64,000 nt of DNA. It comes from CAYJPA01 sp964371945. GTDB lineage: Bacteria > Chloroflexota > Chloroflexia > Thermomicrobiales > UBA6265. Positions 19,201-27,616 of the stretch are shown here, piece after piece. Positions within the stretch are counted from its first letter, which is position 1; each line of letters starts with the position of its first letter. Below the pieces are notes generated by a model. The model ran no database searches, was not told the DNA's origin, and worked only from the letters and a program-made list of their open reading frames with translations. Made by a program: the position numbers and the translations under genes. The stretch spans positions 1-64,000 of the forward strand of contig CAYJPA010000017.1 of the NCBI GenBank assembly GCA_964371945.1. Reading direction: 5' to 3'.

Positions 19201-21246
19201 TTACCGGAACAGGTTGCTGAACGCCGCCAGGTAGACGCCGACCAGGACGACCATGCCCAGCGCGATCGCGAGCGCATAGTTCGCCACCAGGCCCGTTTGC
19301 ACGTGGCGCAGTCGCTGGCTCAAGCCGCTGATCCCGTACGCCACGCCATTGACCGTCGCGTCGATGATCTTGATATCGACCACTTTCCACAAGAAATCGG
19401 CGAACCCTTTCAGCGGCTGTACGAAGAGGCGGTCGTATAGCTCGTCAAAGCGCCACTTCTCATACAGGAAGAGATAGAGCCCGTGATACCGGCCGGCGAC
19501 CGCCACCGGGTTGATCCGGCCGGCGATGTATGTCAGGTAGGCGGCGAAGATGCCCGAAAGCGCGATGATCGTCGAGATGATCGCGAAGGTCCATTTGGTG
19601 CTGTTGGAGATCTCATGATGCTCGGCGACCGCGCCCTCTTCCGCGTGCTCCTCCTCGCCCTCGGTCACGCCCTCTTCCGGAGCAGTCTCCGTCTCCTGAA
19701 TCGTGTAGAGCGATGCGACTTCTTCGCCCGCGGCGTGGCTTTCCGATTCGGACGAAAAGACCGGCTCCAGGAACTTGTGGAAACGGCCTTCGTCGGGCGG
19801 GAAGCCGACGAATCCGATGACCGCCGCCGGAATCGCAAGCAGTACAAGGGGGATCCAGATAACCGGAGGCGACTCGTGCGGATGCACATGCTGCTCGTCG
19901 AACCGCGGCTTTCCGTAGAAGGTGAGGAAGACAAGCCTGAACATGTAGAAGGCCGTGAAGAAGGCGGCGATAAGACCCACGATCGCGACGAACTTTCCAT
20001 AGTTCGGGAAAACTGGACTGGTCCAGGCTCCAGCGATGATCTCGTCCTTGCTCCAGAACCCGGCAAACGGCACGATGCCGGCATTCGCGAGCGCGCCGAC
20101 CAGGAAGGTGACGAACGTGATCGGCATGAATTTCTTCAGCCCGCCCATCTTTTGAATATCCTGCTCTTCGTGCATTCCGTGGATCACACTGCCGCACCCG
20201 AGGAAGAGCAGCCCCTTGAAGAAGGCATGCGTCATCAGGTGGAAGATCGCCGACATCCAGGCGCCGGTTCCGATCGCGAACGCCATAAACCCAAGCTGGC
20301 TCACGGTCGAATACGCGACGATGCGCTTGATGTCGTTTTGCGTGATCGCGATCGTTGCGGCCATGAAAGCGGTGAAGACACCGATCGTGGCAATCACCCA
20401 CATCGCGGTGTCCGACTGCTGCACGATCGCGTGCGAGCGCGCCATCATGTAAATGCCGGCCGTCACCATCGTCGCGGCGTGAATCAGGGCCGAAACCGGG
20501 GTCGGACCCTCCATCGCGTCCGGCAACCAGACATGCAGCGGGAACTGCGCGCTCTTCCCGATCGCTCCCATGAAGAGCAGCAATGAGATCCCCGTAAGCG
20601 CGTTTTGGGAGGCAACCCCGTGCGTCGCTTCGGCAAAGACGCCATGCTCGCCGAAGAACGAGAGCGTGCCGAATGCGGTGAAGATCCACATGATCCCCAA
20701 GCCGAAGCCAAGGTCACCGATCCGGTTGACGATGAAGGCCTTCTTCGCGGCATTGGCAGCGGAGCGCCGTTTGAAGTAGTACCCGATGAGCAAGTATGAG
20801 CAGAGACCAACCGCTTCCCAGAAAACGAAGACGAGCAGGTAATTCTCCGCCAGGACGAGCATCAACATTGAGAAAACGAAGAGCGGAAGGTAGGAGAAGA
20901 AGCGATAAAAGCCGCTATCGCCGTGCATATATCCAATGGAGTAAACGTGAACCAGGAATCCGACGGTCGTGACGACCAGTAGCATGATCGCGGTCAGTTG
21001 ATCCGCAAAAAGGTTGACGTCGACATGGAAGTCGCCCGACGGAATCCAGGTGAAGAGATGCTGTGAGATCGGCTCGCTGTTGTCACGGATATCGAAAAAC
21101 GCGAAGACCGAGAGCAACCACGAACCGAAGACCGCGGGAACGGCGATCAGGTGCGCTTTGTTCTTGATGTACCAGCGCCCGAGCAGAAAGTTGATTGCGA
21201 ACGCCGCCAGTGGCAGCGCCGGAATCAGAAACAAATAGTCAGCCAT
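19201..21246 (-). CDS. nuoL: NADH-quinone oxidoreductase subunit L, with acidic insert
   Basis: 681 residues. This is the largest membrane subunit of complex I, with antiporter-like helices and a long C-terminal lateral helix that couples the pump modules. Landmarks are FFSYLPLFVFSMLMLVLAEN, FWEAVGLCSYLLIGYYF, FPLHVWLPDAMEGPTPVSA and QNDIKRIVAYSTVSQLGFM. Between the antiporter part and the lateral helix lies an unusually acidic stretch of about 45 residues (about 505-550, rich in Glu and some His). The nuoK gene ends 73 bases upstream. Confidence 0.96.
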   Translation of the reverse strand: MADYLFLIPALPLAAFAINFLLGRWYIKNKAHLIAVPAVFGSWLLSVFAFFDIRDNSEPISQHLFTWIPSGDFHVDVNLFADQLTAIMLLVVTTVGFLVHVYSIGYMHGDSGFYRFFSYLPLFVFSMLMLVLAENYLLVFVFWEAVGLCSYLLIGYYFKRRSAANAAKKAFIVNRIGDLGFGLGIMWIFTAFGTLSFFGEHGVFAEATHGVASQNALTGISLLLFMGAIGKSAQFPLHVWLPDAMEGPTPVSALIHAATMVTAGIYMMARSHAIVQQSDTAMWVIATIGVFTAFMAATIAITQNDIKRIVAYSTVSQLGFMAFAIGTGAWMSAIFHLMTHAFFKGLLFLGCGSVIHGMHEEQDIQKMGGLKKFMPITFVTFLVGALANAGIVPFAGFWSKDEIIAGAWTSPVFPNYGKFVAIVGLIAAFFTAFYMFRLVFLTFYGKPRFDEQHVHPHESPPVIWIPLVLLAIPAAVIGFVGFPPDEGRFHKFLEPVFSSESESHAAGEEVASLYTIQETETAPEEGVTEGEEEHAEEGAVAEHHEISNSTKWTFAIISTIIALSGIFAAYLTYIAGRINPVAVAGRYHGLYLFLYEKWRFDELYDRLFVQPLKGFADFLWKVVDIKIIDATVNGVAYGISGLSQRLRHVQTGLVANYALAIALGMVVLVGVYLAAFSNLFR

Positions 21247-21319
21247 TCGCCGTCAGCCCTCAGCCGTCAGTTCACGTTTGAGCGAGTAATGCACAGTCTC
21301 TCTGTTCCAAACCGCGTAA

Positions 21320-21628
21320 TTAGTCGCGCAATGTCCGCATTTCGTCCACGTCCACGGTTCGGACCCGGCGGCTCAACGCCACAATGATCGCGAGCCCGAC
21401 CGCCGCCTCTGCCGCGGCCACCGTAATCGTGAAAACCGCGAAACTCTGTCCACTCAGCGAATCCAGCTCCCAGCCAAAGGCGACCAGCGCGATATTCGCG
21501 GCCGTCACCATGAGCTCGACGCACATGAAAATGATGATCAGGTTCCGGCGGATCAGCACGCCCATCATCCCGATGATGAAGAGCGCCGCGCTCAGAAACA
21601 GAAAATGATCTGTACTAAGTTCGCCCAT
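21320..21628 (-). CDS. nuoK: NADH-quinone oxidoreductase subunit K
   Basis: 102 residues and three membrane helices, the usual size of NuoK. The two conserved membrane Glu residues are visible in FMCVELMVTAAN and in VAAAEAAVGLAI; they form part of the proton path next to NuoJ and NuoN. Confidence 0.96.
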   Translation of the reverse strand: MGELSTDHFLFLSAALFIIGMMGVLIRRNLIIIFMCVELMVTAANIALVAFGWELDSLSGQSFAVFTITVAAAEAAVGLAIIVALSRRVRTVDVDEMRTLRD

Positions 21629-21670
21629 GTACGACCCCCGAGAACCCGTTCGCTAACTCGTTTCGTCGTG

Positions 21671-22399
21671 TCATTTCCGCCGGCCGATCGTCGTGTACGC
21701 ATCCGGATCCTTGGTCATGATCAGTGTGCGGCTGTATCCGGCAGTAGCGGCCTCGATCTCCTCCGCCTCGCGCGAGCCAGGCATCGCGGATTCGCCTTCC
21801 GGCCCCGCCGGCAGCGCGAAGTCGACACCGCGAGCGTGCCCAAGCGAGATCGTGCCACGACGTTGCGTGATCCGGAGACCTAGTCTTTCCGGCATCGCCA
21901 GCACGATCGCGCCGATAACGCCGACCGTCAAAACCAGCGATGCGATTTCGAACGGGAAGACGTAGGTCGAATAGAGCGTTCGGCCAAGTGCCTGCGTGTT
22001 GCCGCCGGCAGCCGCGATATTCTCAGCGGTCGCATTCCCGGAAGCGCCCCGAATCGTCCGGTCGATGATCGCGATGCCGATTTCCAGCAACAAAATCGCC
22101 CCGAGCAGCAATCCGACATAACGCTGGACCGGTCGCGCGGTGTGAAATTCCGGCAGATCGTCTGGGTCGACCAGCATGAGCACAAAGAGCACCAGCACCA
22201 GGATCGCGCCGGTGTACACGATCACCTGCACAACCGCCAGGAACTCGGCGCCGAGCATCAGGAAGATGCCCGCAACATTGAAGAAGCAGAGCACGAGAAA
22301 GATCGCGGAGTGGACCGGATTGTTGACCACAACCACACCGCCCGCACAGAGCACGCAGATCGTCGCGATCATATAGAAGATGATGACGTCCCAGGGCAT
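21671..22399 (-). CDS. nuoJ: NADH-quinone oxidoreductase subunit J, extended C-terminus
   Basis: 242 residues with five membrane helices; family features are NPVHSAIFLVLCFFNVAGIF and EFLAVVQVIVYTGAILVLVL FVLML (split). The soluble C-terminal tail of about 70 residues, after the last helix, is longer than in typical NuoJ and looks poorly structured. It follows nuoH directly: where many operons keep nuoI there are only 39 bases. Confidence 0.95.
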   Translation of the reverse strand: MPWDVIIFYMIATICVLCAGGVVVVNNPVHSAIFLVLCFFNVAGIFLMLGAEFLAVVQVIVYTGAILVLVLFVLMLVDPDDLPEFHTARPVQRYVGLLLGAILLLEIGIAIIDRTIRGASGNATAENIAAAGGNTQALGRTLYSTYVFPFEIASLVLTVGVIGAIVLAMPERLGLRITQRRGTISLGHARGVDFALPAGPEGESAMPGSREAEEIEAATAGYSRTLIMTKDPDAYTTIGRRK

Positions 22400-22438
22400 T
22401 GACTACGCTCCGCTCACCGCTCGAAAGACCACCGCGTC

Positions 22439-23587
22439 CTAACCGATCGCCTCGCTCTCGTCGCCGCGGTCAGAGATACCGTTCAACAGCCAGATCAAAA
22501 CCGGGAACCCGATCAACGCCAGCATGATCACCGCCGCCTGACCTAAAGAGACCTGGTCGTTGCTGTACAGGCGAACCAATGAGGTGAAAACGATGTTGAT
22601 CAGCACGAGCGGAAGGAGCACTTTCCAGGCAATGCCCATCAATTGGTCATAGCGGAAGCGTGGGAGCGTTGCCCGGAGCCAGATATAGAAGAAAAGGAAG
22701 AGCAACGTTTTGACGAGCAGCCAGACGATTCCAAGTCCCCAATACTCCTGGGCGCCTGGTCCGCTGGTGCCGCCGAGGAAGAGCGTGCTGGCAAAAAGGG
22801 AAACCACGATCATCGCGATGTACTCGCCCAGGAAGTAGAACGAGAAGCGGAATGCCGAGTATTCGGTGTGGAATCCGGAGACGAGCTCGGTCTCGGCTTC
22901 TGGGAGATCGAACGGCGCCCGGTTCGTTTCCGCCACCGCGGCGATCATGAAGATCACGAACGCGACCGGCTGCGACAGGATGTACCAGTTGCTCAGCGTA
23001 AACGGACCGACTTCGAGATTGCGCTGCTGGGACTCGACGATATCTCGCAAACTCAACGACCCAGTCAGCACGAAAACGCCGACCAGCGACAATCCCAGAA
23101 TGATCTCGTACGAAATCACTTGAGCGGCCGCACGGAGTCCGCCAAGCAGCGAGTAACGGTTCGCCGATGCCCAGGCGCCGAGGATGATGCCGTAAACGCC
23201 GATGCCGCTGAAGGCCAGGATGAAGAGCGCGCCGACATTGACGTCGGTCACGTAGAGATTGACGTCACGTCCAAAGACCTGAATAGTCGGACCAAATGGA
23301 ATGACCGCGACGCCGACGATCGAGGTGATAAAAACAATCAACGGCGCGAAGAAGAAGACGATCTTGTCGGACGCCCCGGGGATCAGGTCTTCCTTGCCCA
23401 GCAGCTTGATTCCGTCCGCGATCGGCTGCAGTAAGCCTTTTGGACCAGTGCGCGTCGGACCCATGCGGTCCTGCATGGCGGCCAGAACCTTGCGCTCGTA
23501 GTAGGTCATGTACGCCATACCAATCAGCAGCACATTCATGATGAGGAACGCCACTATGAACGTGAGCCAGACTGGCTGGTCTGCCAT
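22439..23587 (-). CDS. nuoH: NADH-quinone oxidoreductase subunit H
   Basis: 382 residues from the ATG at 23587, with eight membrane helices. NuoH forms much of the quinone chamber and joins the peripheral to the membrane arm. Landmarks: TYYERKVLAAMQDRMGPTR, GPKGLLQPIADGIKLLGKED, and the loop ETNRAPFDLPEAETELVSG. A GTG 30 bases upstream is also in frame; neither start has a strong Shine-Dalgarno, so the N-terminus is uncertain. The gene lies 204 bases after nuoD, where nuoEFG would stand in a full operon. Confidence 0.95.
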   Translation of the reverse strand: MADQPVWLTFIVAFLIMNVLLIGMAYMTYYERKVLAAMQDRMGPTRTGPKGLLQPIADGIKLLGKEDLIPGASDKIVFFFAPLIVFITSIVGVAVIPFGPTIQVFGRDVNLYVTDVNVGALFILAFSGIGVYGIILGAWASANRYSLLGGLRAAAQVISYEIILGLSLVGVFVLTGSLSLRDIVESQQRNLEVGPFTLSNWYILSQPVAFVIFMIAAVAETNRAPFDLPEAETELVSGFHTEYSAFRFSFYFLGEYIAMIVVSLFASTLFLGGTSGPGAQEYWGLGIVWLLVKTLLFLFFYIWLRATLPRFRYDQLMGIAWKVLLPLVLINIVFTSLVRLYSNDQVSLGQAAVIMLALIGFPVLIWLLNGISDRGDESEAIG

Positions 23588-23691
23588 GAGTCGCTTTGCT
23601 CCGTGGTAGCCGCCCACTCAGCACGGGCGGCCATCAGTTCGATCAAACGAGGGGCGAACACTTCCCAGAACCGGTTCTCATCAAACCGCAC
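23554..23691 (-). CDS. Possible small ORF between nuoD and nuoH
   Basis: A 45-codon frame starting at GTG fills most of the nuoD-nuoH gap. It reads VRFDENRFWEVFAPRLIEL then MAARAEWAATTEQS..., an amphipathic, aromatic-containing peptide with codon choice like its neighbours. It overlaps the start of nuoH by 34 bases and lacks a clear ribosome-binding site. No family is recognised. It may be real or chance. Confidence 0.25.
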   Translation of the reverse strand: MRFDENRFWEVFAPRLIELMAARAEWAATTEQSDSWQTSQSGSRS

Positions 23692-23791
23692 AACGCGGCG
23701 ATCGGGCTCCCCGCCCCGGCCGCCGCGCCTATGTTACTGCCAACGTTCCGATTCAGGCGACAGGTTTGCCACAATGTTGGGCAAAAACAGC

Positions 23792-25075
23792 CTATCGGTC
23801 CACGGAACCGAGAACGATGTCGATCGTGCCGATCAACGCCACCACATCCGCAAGCATGGCCCCCTGCGCCACGTGCGGCAGGACGCCGAGATTCACAAAG
23901 TCTGGCGCGCGAATTCGGAAGCGGTATGGCAACGGAGTTCCGTCCGATACGAAGTAGTAGCCATTCTCGCCCTTGGGATGCTCGACACTTGCATACGCCT
24001 CGCCCACCGGCGGGCTGAAGCCCTTGATCACCCAGATGAAGTGACGCTGCATATCCTCGGCAGTCGTCATGGTCCCTTTGTGCGGGGGGATCACATACGC
24101 CGACTCGTAGGCCATCAGCGGGCGATCGTCGTGCTCGACCGTGTCGAGGCACTGCGTGATGATCTTGATCGCCTGCCGCATCTCTTCCATGCGCACAAGA
24201 TAGCGGTCGAAGACATCGCCGTGCGTGCCCAGAGGCACCTCGAAATCGAGCCGGTCATAGATCAGGTACGGCGTCGACGTGCGAACGTCGTAGTTCACGC
24301 CGGAGCCCCGTAGGCAGGCGCCGGTCAGCGCATAACTGATCGCCGCCTCAGGCGAGATCACCCCGACGCCCTTCGTGCGGGCCATCCAGATCGGGTTCGC
24401 GTTGAGCAGATCGCCATACTCGCGCTGGCGATCAGGGAAGACCTTGAGGAAATCGCGAACCTGCTCGACCAATCCATCGGGGATCGACCGGGAGAAACCG
24501 CCGATCTCCATCATGTTTGTGGTCAGGCGAGCACCGCAAAACGCCTCGAAGATGTCGAGAATGATCTCCCGCTCGCGGAAGCAATAGAGGGACATCGACA
24601 GCGCGCCGATATCGAGCGCGTGCGTTCCTAGCCACACTAGGTGCGATGCGATCCGCGAGAGCTCGGCCATGATCACACGCCAGTACTGCGCGCGCTCCGG
24701 CGACTCCAGACCGCAGAGCTTTTCGATCGCCAACACGCAGCCGAGATTGTTCGCCGGCGCCGCGACGTAATCGGTCCGATCCGTCCACGGGATAACCTGG
24801 GCATATCGATGCGCTTCGCCCAGCTTCTCGACACCCCGGTGAAGATAACCAAGCACGGGATCGCAATCGGTGATGATCTCGCCATCAAGCTTCAGGATCA
24901 CCCGCATCACGCCGTGCGTGCTTGGATGCTGCGGCCCCATGTTCAGCGTGAGCTGGCGCGATCCATCGTCGAGCGCCGACTCGTCGCTGATCGTCAAGGT
25001 GCCGGTGCTTGGGACATCGTCATTGAAGTCGAGGTCGCTTCCGTCGGGTCGTTTGGTGATCGCTGGTGCGCTCAT
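23792..25075 (-). CDS. nuoD: NADH-quinone oxidoreductase subunit D (49-kDa type)
   Basis: 427 residues from ATG 25075. It is a hydrophilic quinone-site subunit of complex I, related to the large subunit of NiFe hydrogenases. Landmarks: LNMGPQHPSTHGVMR, GYLHRGVEKLGE and PTYVAAPANN-type residues (TDYVAAPANNLG). The C-terminal MQRHFIWVIKGFSPPVGEAY and LGSVDR ending are family-typical. An upstream in-frame extension to 25159 lies inside nuoC and is not preferred. nuoC ends five bases before the ATG. Confidence 0.95.
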   Translation of the reverse strand: MSAPAITKRPDGSDLDFNDDVPSTGTLTISDESALDDGSRQLTLNMGPQHPSTHGVMRVILKLDGEIITDCDPVLGYLHRGVEKLGEAHRYAQVIPWTDRTDYVAAPANNLGCVLAIEKLCGLESPERAQYWRVIMAELSRIASHLVWLGTHALDIGALSMSLYCFREREIILDIFEAFCGARLTTNMMEIGGFSRSIPDGLVEQVRDFLKVFPDRQREYGDLLNANPIWMARTKGVGVISPEAAISYALTGACLRGSGVNYDVRTSTPYLIYDRLDFEVPLGTHGDVFDRYLVRMEEMRQAIKIITQCLDTVEHDDRPLMAYESAYVIPPHKGTMTTAEDMQRHFIWVIKGFSPPVGEAYASVEHPKGENGYYFVSDGTPLPYRFRIRAPDFVNLGVLPHVAQGAMLADVVALIGTIDIVLGSVDR

Positions 25076-25080
25076 GGTGA

Positions 25081-25713
25081 CTAAACTCCCCGCCCGGTCC
25101 AACGTGTGCGCGTACGCGGGACGGTCCGCTCGGTGTTGTAGCTTGGGAATTCTTTCCAACCGCGTAGCGGGTAGTCCTTGCGCAGCGGAAAGCCTTCATC
25201 CCACTCGTCCGGCAGCAAAATCCGCCGGAGATTGGGATGACCTTCGAAATTGATGCCGAACATGTCGTAGCACTCGCGCTCGAGCCAGTTGGCGCCGTTC
25301 CAGAGCGGAACGAGCGACGGCACCGGCTCGCCGTCATTGCAGCCGGCCTTCAACCGAAGCCGGACGCGGTTCTTGAGCGAATACAGGAGCGCAACGACAT
25401 CGAATCGCGGCTCCACACGTAGGCGAAGCATGTCGATCGCGGTGATATCGGTCAGCATCGTGAATGAGGTGCGTTGATCGTCCCGCAGCAGAGCGCAGGC
25501 ATCGCGCAGCGATTTCCGCTGCACGTGGATCGTCGTTTCGTCCCGAAAACGAACCAACTCGACGATCACACCCGGCATTCGCTCCCGCAGCAGGCGTACA
25601 GCGGGGTGCAGCTCGATATCGGGGTCGGTATACATCGCACGCGCCCAGGGTTCGACCGGCGTGGTTGGCGCCACGGCGGTTTCAGCAGTCTGGGTTGCGG
25701 TGCCGTCGCTCAC
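25081..25713 (-). CDS. nuoC: NADH-quinone oxidoreductase subunit C
   Basis: 210 residues from a GTG with GAGGAG upstream. This 30-kDa-type subunit of the peripheral arm contacts NuoD and NuoB. The C-terminal signature ANWLERECYDMFGINFEGHP and RRILLPDEWDEGFPLRKDYP is clear. The first about 35 residues are a Thr/Ala-rich extension. nuoC and nuoD are separate genes here, unlike the fused form of enterobacteria. Confidence 0.95.
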   Translation of the reverse strand: MSDGTATQTAETAVAPTTPVEPWARAMYTDPDIELHPAVRLLRERMPGVIVELVRFRDETTIHVQRKSLRDACALLRDDQRTSFTMLTDITAIDMLRLRVEPRFDVVALLYSLKNRVRLRLKAGCNDGEPVPSLVPLWNGANWLERECYDMFGINFEGHPNLRRILLPDEWDEGFPLRKDYPLRGWKEFPSYNTERTVPRTRTRWTGRGV

Positions 25714-25747
25714 GATTGATCACTCCTCGGTGGAATAGTGCTCGAAC

Positions 25748-26299
25748 TTAGGCGCGAACGGCCGCCATCGCGGACTGCCGCTCGGCCAACCGCTGAGCCT
25801 CGGCCGCGCCCGTGCCCTGCTTCTTCGCCATCGTTTCGTACTTAATAACCTTGTTCTGCAGTTCGAGGATGCCGTAATAGAGCGCTTCAGGCGTCGGCGG
25901 ACAGCCGGGAACATAGATATCGACCGGCACAACCTGATCGACGCCTTGGACCACCGCGTAGGTGTCGAACGGGCCGCCGACATTAGCGCAGCTGCCCATC
26001 GACACGACCCACTTTGGCTCCGGCATCTGGTCGTAGAGCGTGCGCACGATCGGAGCCATCTTTTTGGTCACGGTGCCGGCCACGATCATCAGATCGGCCT
26101 GACGCGGAGACGCGCGGTAGAGCATGCCAAACCGTTCCGCGAGGTCGAACCGGCTCATCGAGGCCGAGATCATTTCGATCGCGCAGCAGGCAAGCCCGAA
26201 CTGCAGCCACCAGAGCGAAGAGCGGCGAGCCCAATTGAATACGAAGTCGAGCGAAGTAATGAAAATGTTCTTATCGAACCGGTCGTCGATTAAACCCAT
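25748..26299 (-). CDS. nuoB: NADH-quinone oxidoreductase subunit B
   Basis: 183 residues from ATG 26299. It carries cluster N2, the last Fe-S cluster before quinone. The four ligands are visible: the CC pair in LACCAIEM, Cys in MGSCANVGGPF and Cys in VPGCPPTPEAL. The gene overlaps the end of nuoA by 10 bases. The C-terminal tail (about 20 residues) is Ala/Arg-rich. Confidence 0.96.
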   Translation of the reverse strand: MGLIDDRFDKNIFITSLDFVFNWARRSSLWWLQFGLACCAIEMISASMSRFDLAERFGMLYRASPRQADLMIVAGTVTKKMAPIVRTLYDQMPEPKWVVSMGSCANVGGPFDTYAVVQGVDQVVPVDIYVPGCPPTPEALYYGILELQNKVIKYETMAKKQGTGAAEAQRLAERQSAMAAVRA

Positions 26300-26655
26300 T
26301 CGAGGGCACCTTTCTTCCAGGCATAGACATACCCGGTAAAGAGCAACCCGATGAACGAGAGCATTTCCACGAACCCGAACAGCCCAAGGTCGTCGAAGAT
26401 GACCGCCCACGGGTAGATGAAAACCGCTTCAATGTCGAAGATCACGAACAGCATCGCGACAACGTAGAAGCGAGGGGTGTATTGTGGTTTGACAGGCGTG
26501 ATATCCGGCACGCCGCTCTCGTATGGAGCGGACTTCACGGCCGACGGCTTCTCGGGTGCGACGATCTTGTTGAGGGTCAGTAGAAGCATGCCCATTGCAA
26601 ACGCGGAAATGGTCATCAGTCCGACGACGACCCAACTATCCCCGTAGACCTGCAC
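26290..26655 (-). CDS. nuoA: NADH-quinone oxidoreductase subunit A
   Basis: 121 residues with three membrane helices, the normal size of NuoA, starting at a GTG behind AGGAG. The conserved segment KSAPYESGVPDITP and FVIFDIEAVFIYPWAV is present. It is the first gene of the nuo operon. The region upstream, shared with the divergent pcm gene, must hold the operon promoter, but I could not identify clear boxes. Confidence 0.96.
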   Translation of the reverse strand: MQVYGDSWVVVGLMTISAFAMGMLLLTLNKIVAPEKPSAVKSAPYESGVPDITPVKPQYTPRFYVVAMLFVIFDIEAVFIYPWAVIFDDLGLFGFVEMLSFIGLLFTGYVYAWKKGALEWV

Positions 26656-26938
26656 CTGCGCGCCGCTCCTTTAGTGCTCTGGTGACGCTCTTCGTCGCCC
26701 GCCGATACCAGCATTCCGTGCTACTCGAGTCGACGGATTCGGTCTGCTCAGAGAGCCTGCGAAGCCGCGCCGAACATCGTGTAGCTTATCACAATCACCC
26801 TCTGTCCACCGTCGCCAAGTTGCCTTTTGCAAGCGCCACAGCCCGAATTTCTGCTGACTGAGCGATGGATTTTCTTAACCCGGTCATGAGACGATGGACC
26901 CGACCATGCAGCAACGATCCTCAAATGGAAGGACGATC
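26656..26938. promoter_or_regulatory. Divergent promoter region between nuoA and pcm
   Basis: About 280 bases between two divergent genes. It must contain promoters for the nuo operon (minus) and pcm (plus). On the minus strand a GATAAGCT-like stretch near 26785 is a possible -10 region. No confident -35/-10 pair was found on either strand. Confidence 0.4.
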
Positions 26939-27616
26939 ATGGCGGAAGTTGCGGCCATCCACAATCGTATCCAAGCGCTGATCGATGAGCTTCTGCGACA
27001 GGGGATCACTGACCAGCGGGTGCTCGACGCGATCGCGACCGTCCCCAGGGAGCGCTTCGTTCCCGAATCCCAACGAGAGCATGCCTGGGCAAACGTCGCA
27101 CTGCCGATCGGCGAAGGTCAAACTATTTCCCAGCCATACGTCGTTGCGTTGATGAGCCAGGCACTACACCTGACCGGTCATGAACGCGTACTGGAGATCG
27201 GAACCGGCTCCGGCTATCAGGCGGCGGTGCTCGCTCAACTCGCAAAAGAGCTCGTCACCATCGAGCGGCATGCCGCTCTGGCGCACGGCGCTCGTAAACT
27301 CCTAACCGAACTGGGAATTCAAAACGTGAGCGTCTACATCGGCGACGGAACGCTCGGACGTTCTGAGGATGCGCCGTTTGACGGCATCATCGTGACCGCC
27401 GGCGCGCCAAACGTTCCACCTCGTCTCGTGTCGCAGCTCAATCCAGACGGCGGGCGGCTCGTGATCCCAATCGGTCAAATCAGCGACCAACACCTGGTCG
27501 CGATCGAGCGACACGGCGATCAGGAAGTTCGGGAAGAGCTCGGCCCCGTCCGCTTCGTCCCCTTGATTGGTCAGGGCGGTTGGTCGCCCGATTCAGAGCT
27601 CGACTCCAAGGAATGA
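26939..27616 (+). CDS. pcm: Protein-L-isoaspartate O-methyltransferase
   Basis: 225 residues. It transfers a methyl group from S-adenosylmethionine to isoaspartyl residues in aged proteins, starting their repair. Visible: VPRERFVPESQREHAWANV, the PCMT substrate loop PIGEGQTISQPYVVALM, the SAM motif VLEIGTGSGYQAAVLA and PFDGIIVTAGAP. I chose ATG 26939, six bases after GGAAGG; an ATG 45 bases upstream is also in frame. Its TGA abuts the stop codon of the convergent amidohydrolase gene. Confidence 0.95.
   Translation: MAEVAAIHNRIQALIDELLRQGITDQRVLDAIATVPRERFVPESQREHAWANVALPIGEGQTISQPYVVALMSQALHLTGHERVLEIGTGSGYQAAVLAQLAKELVTIERHAALAHGARKLLTELGIQNVSVYIGDGTLGRSEDAPFDGIIVTAGAPNVPPRLVSQLNPDGGRLVIPIGQISDQHLVAIERHGDQEVREELGPVRFVPLIGQGGWSPDSELDSKE

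Noticed and set aside
19483..20586. Open frame of about 367 codons antisense to nuoL
   Set aside because: nuoL is certain; the antisense product is extremely Arg/Asp-rich with no motif.
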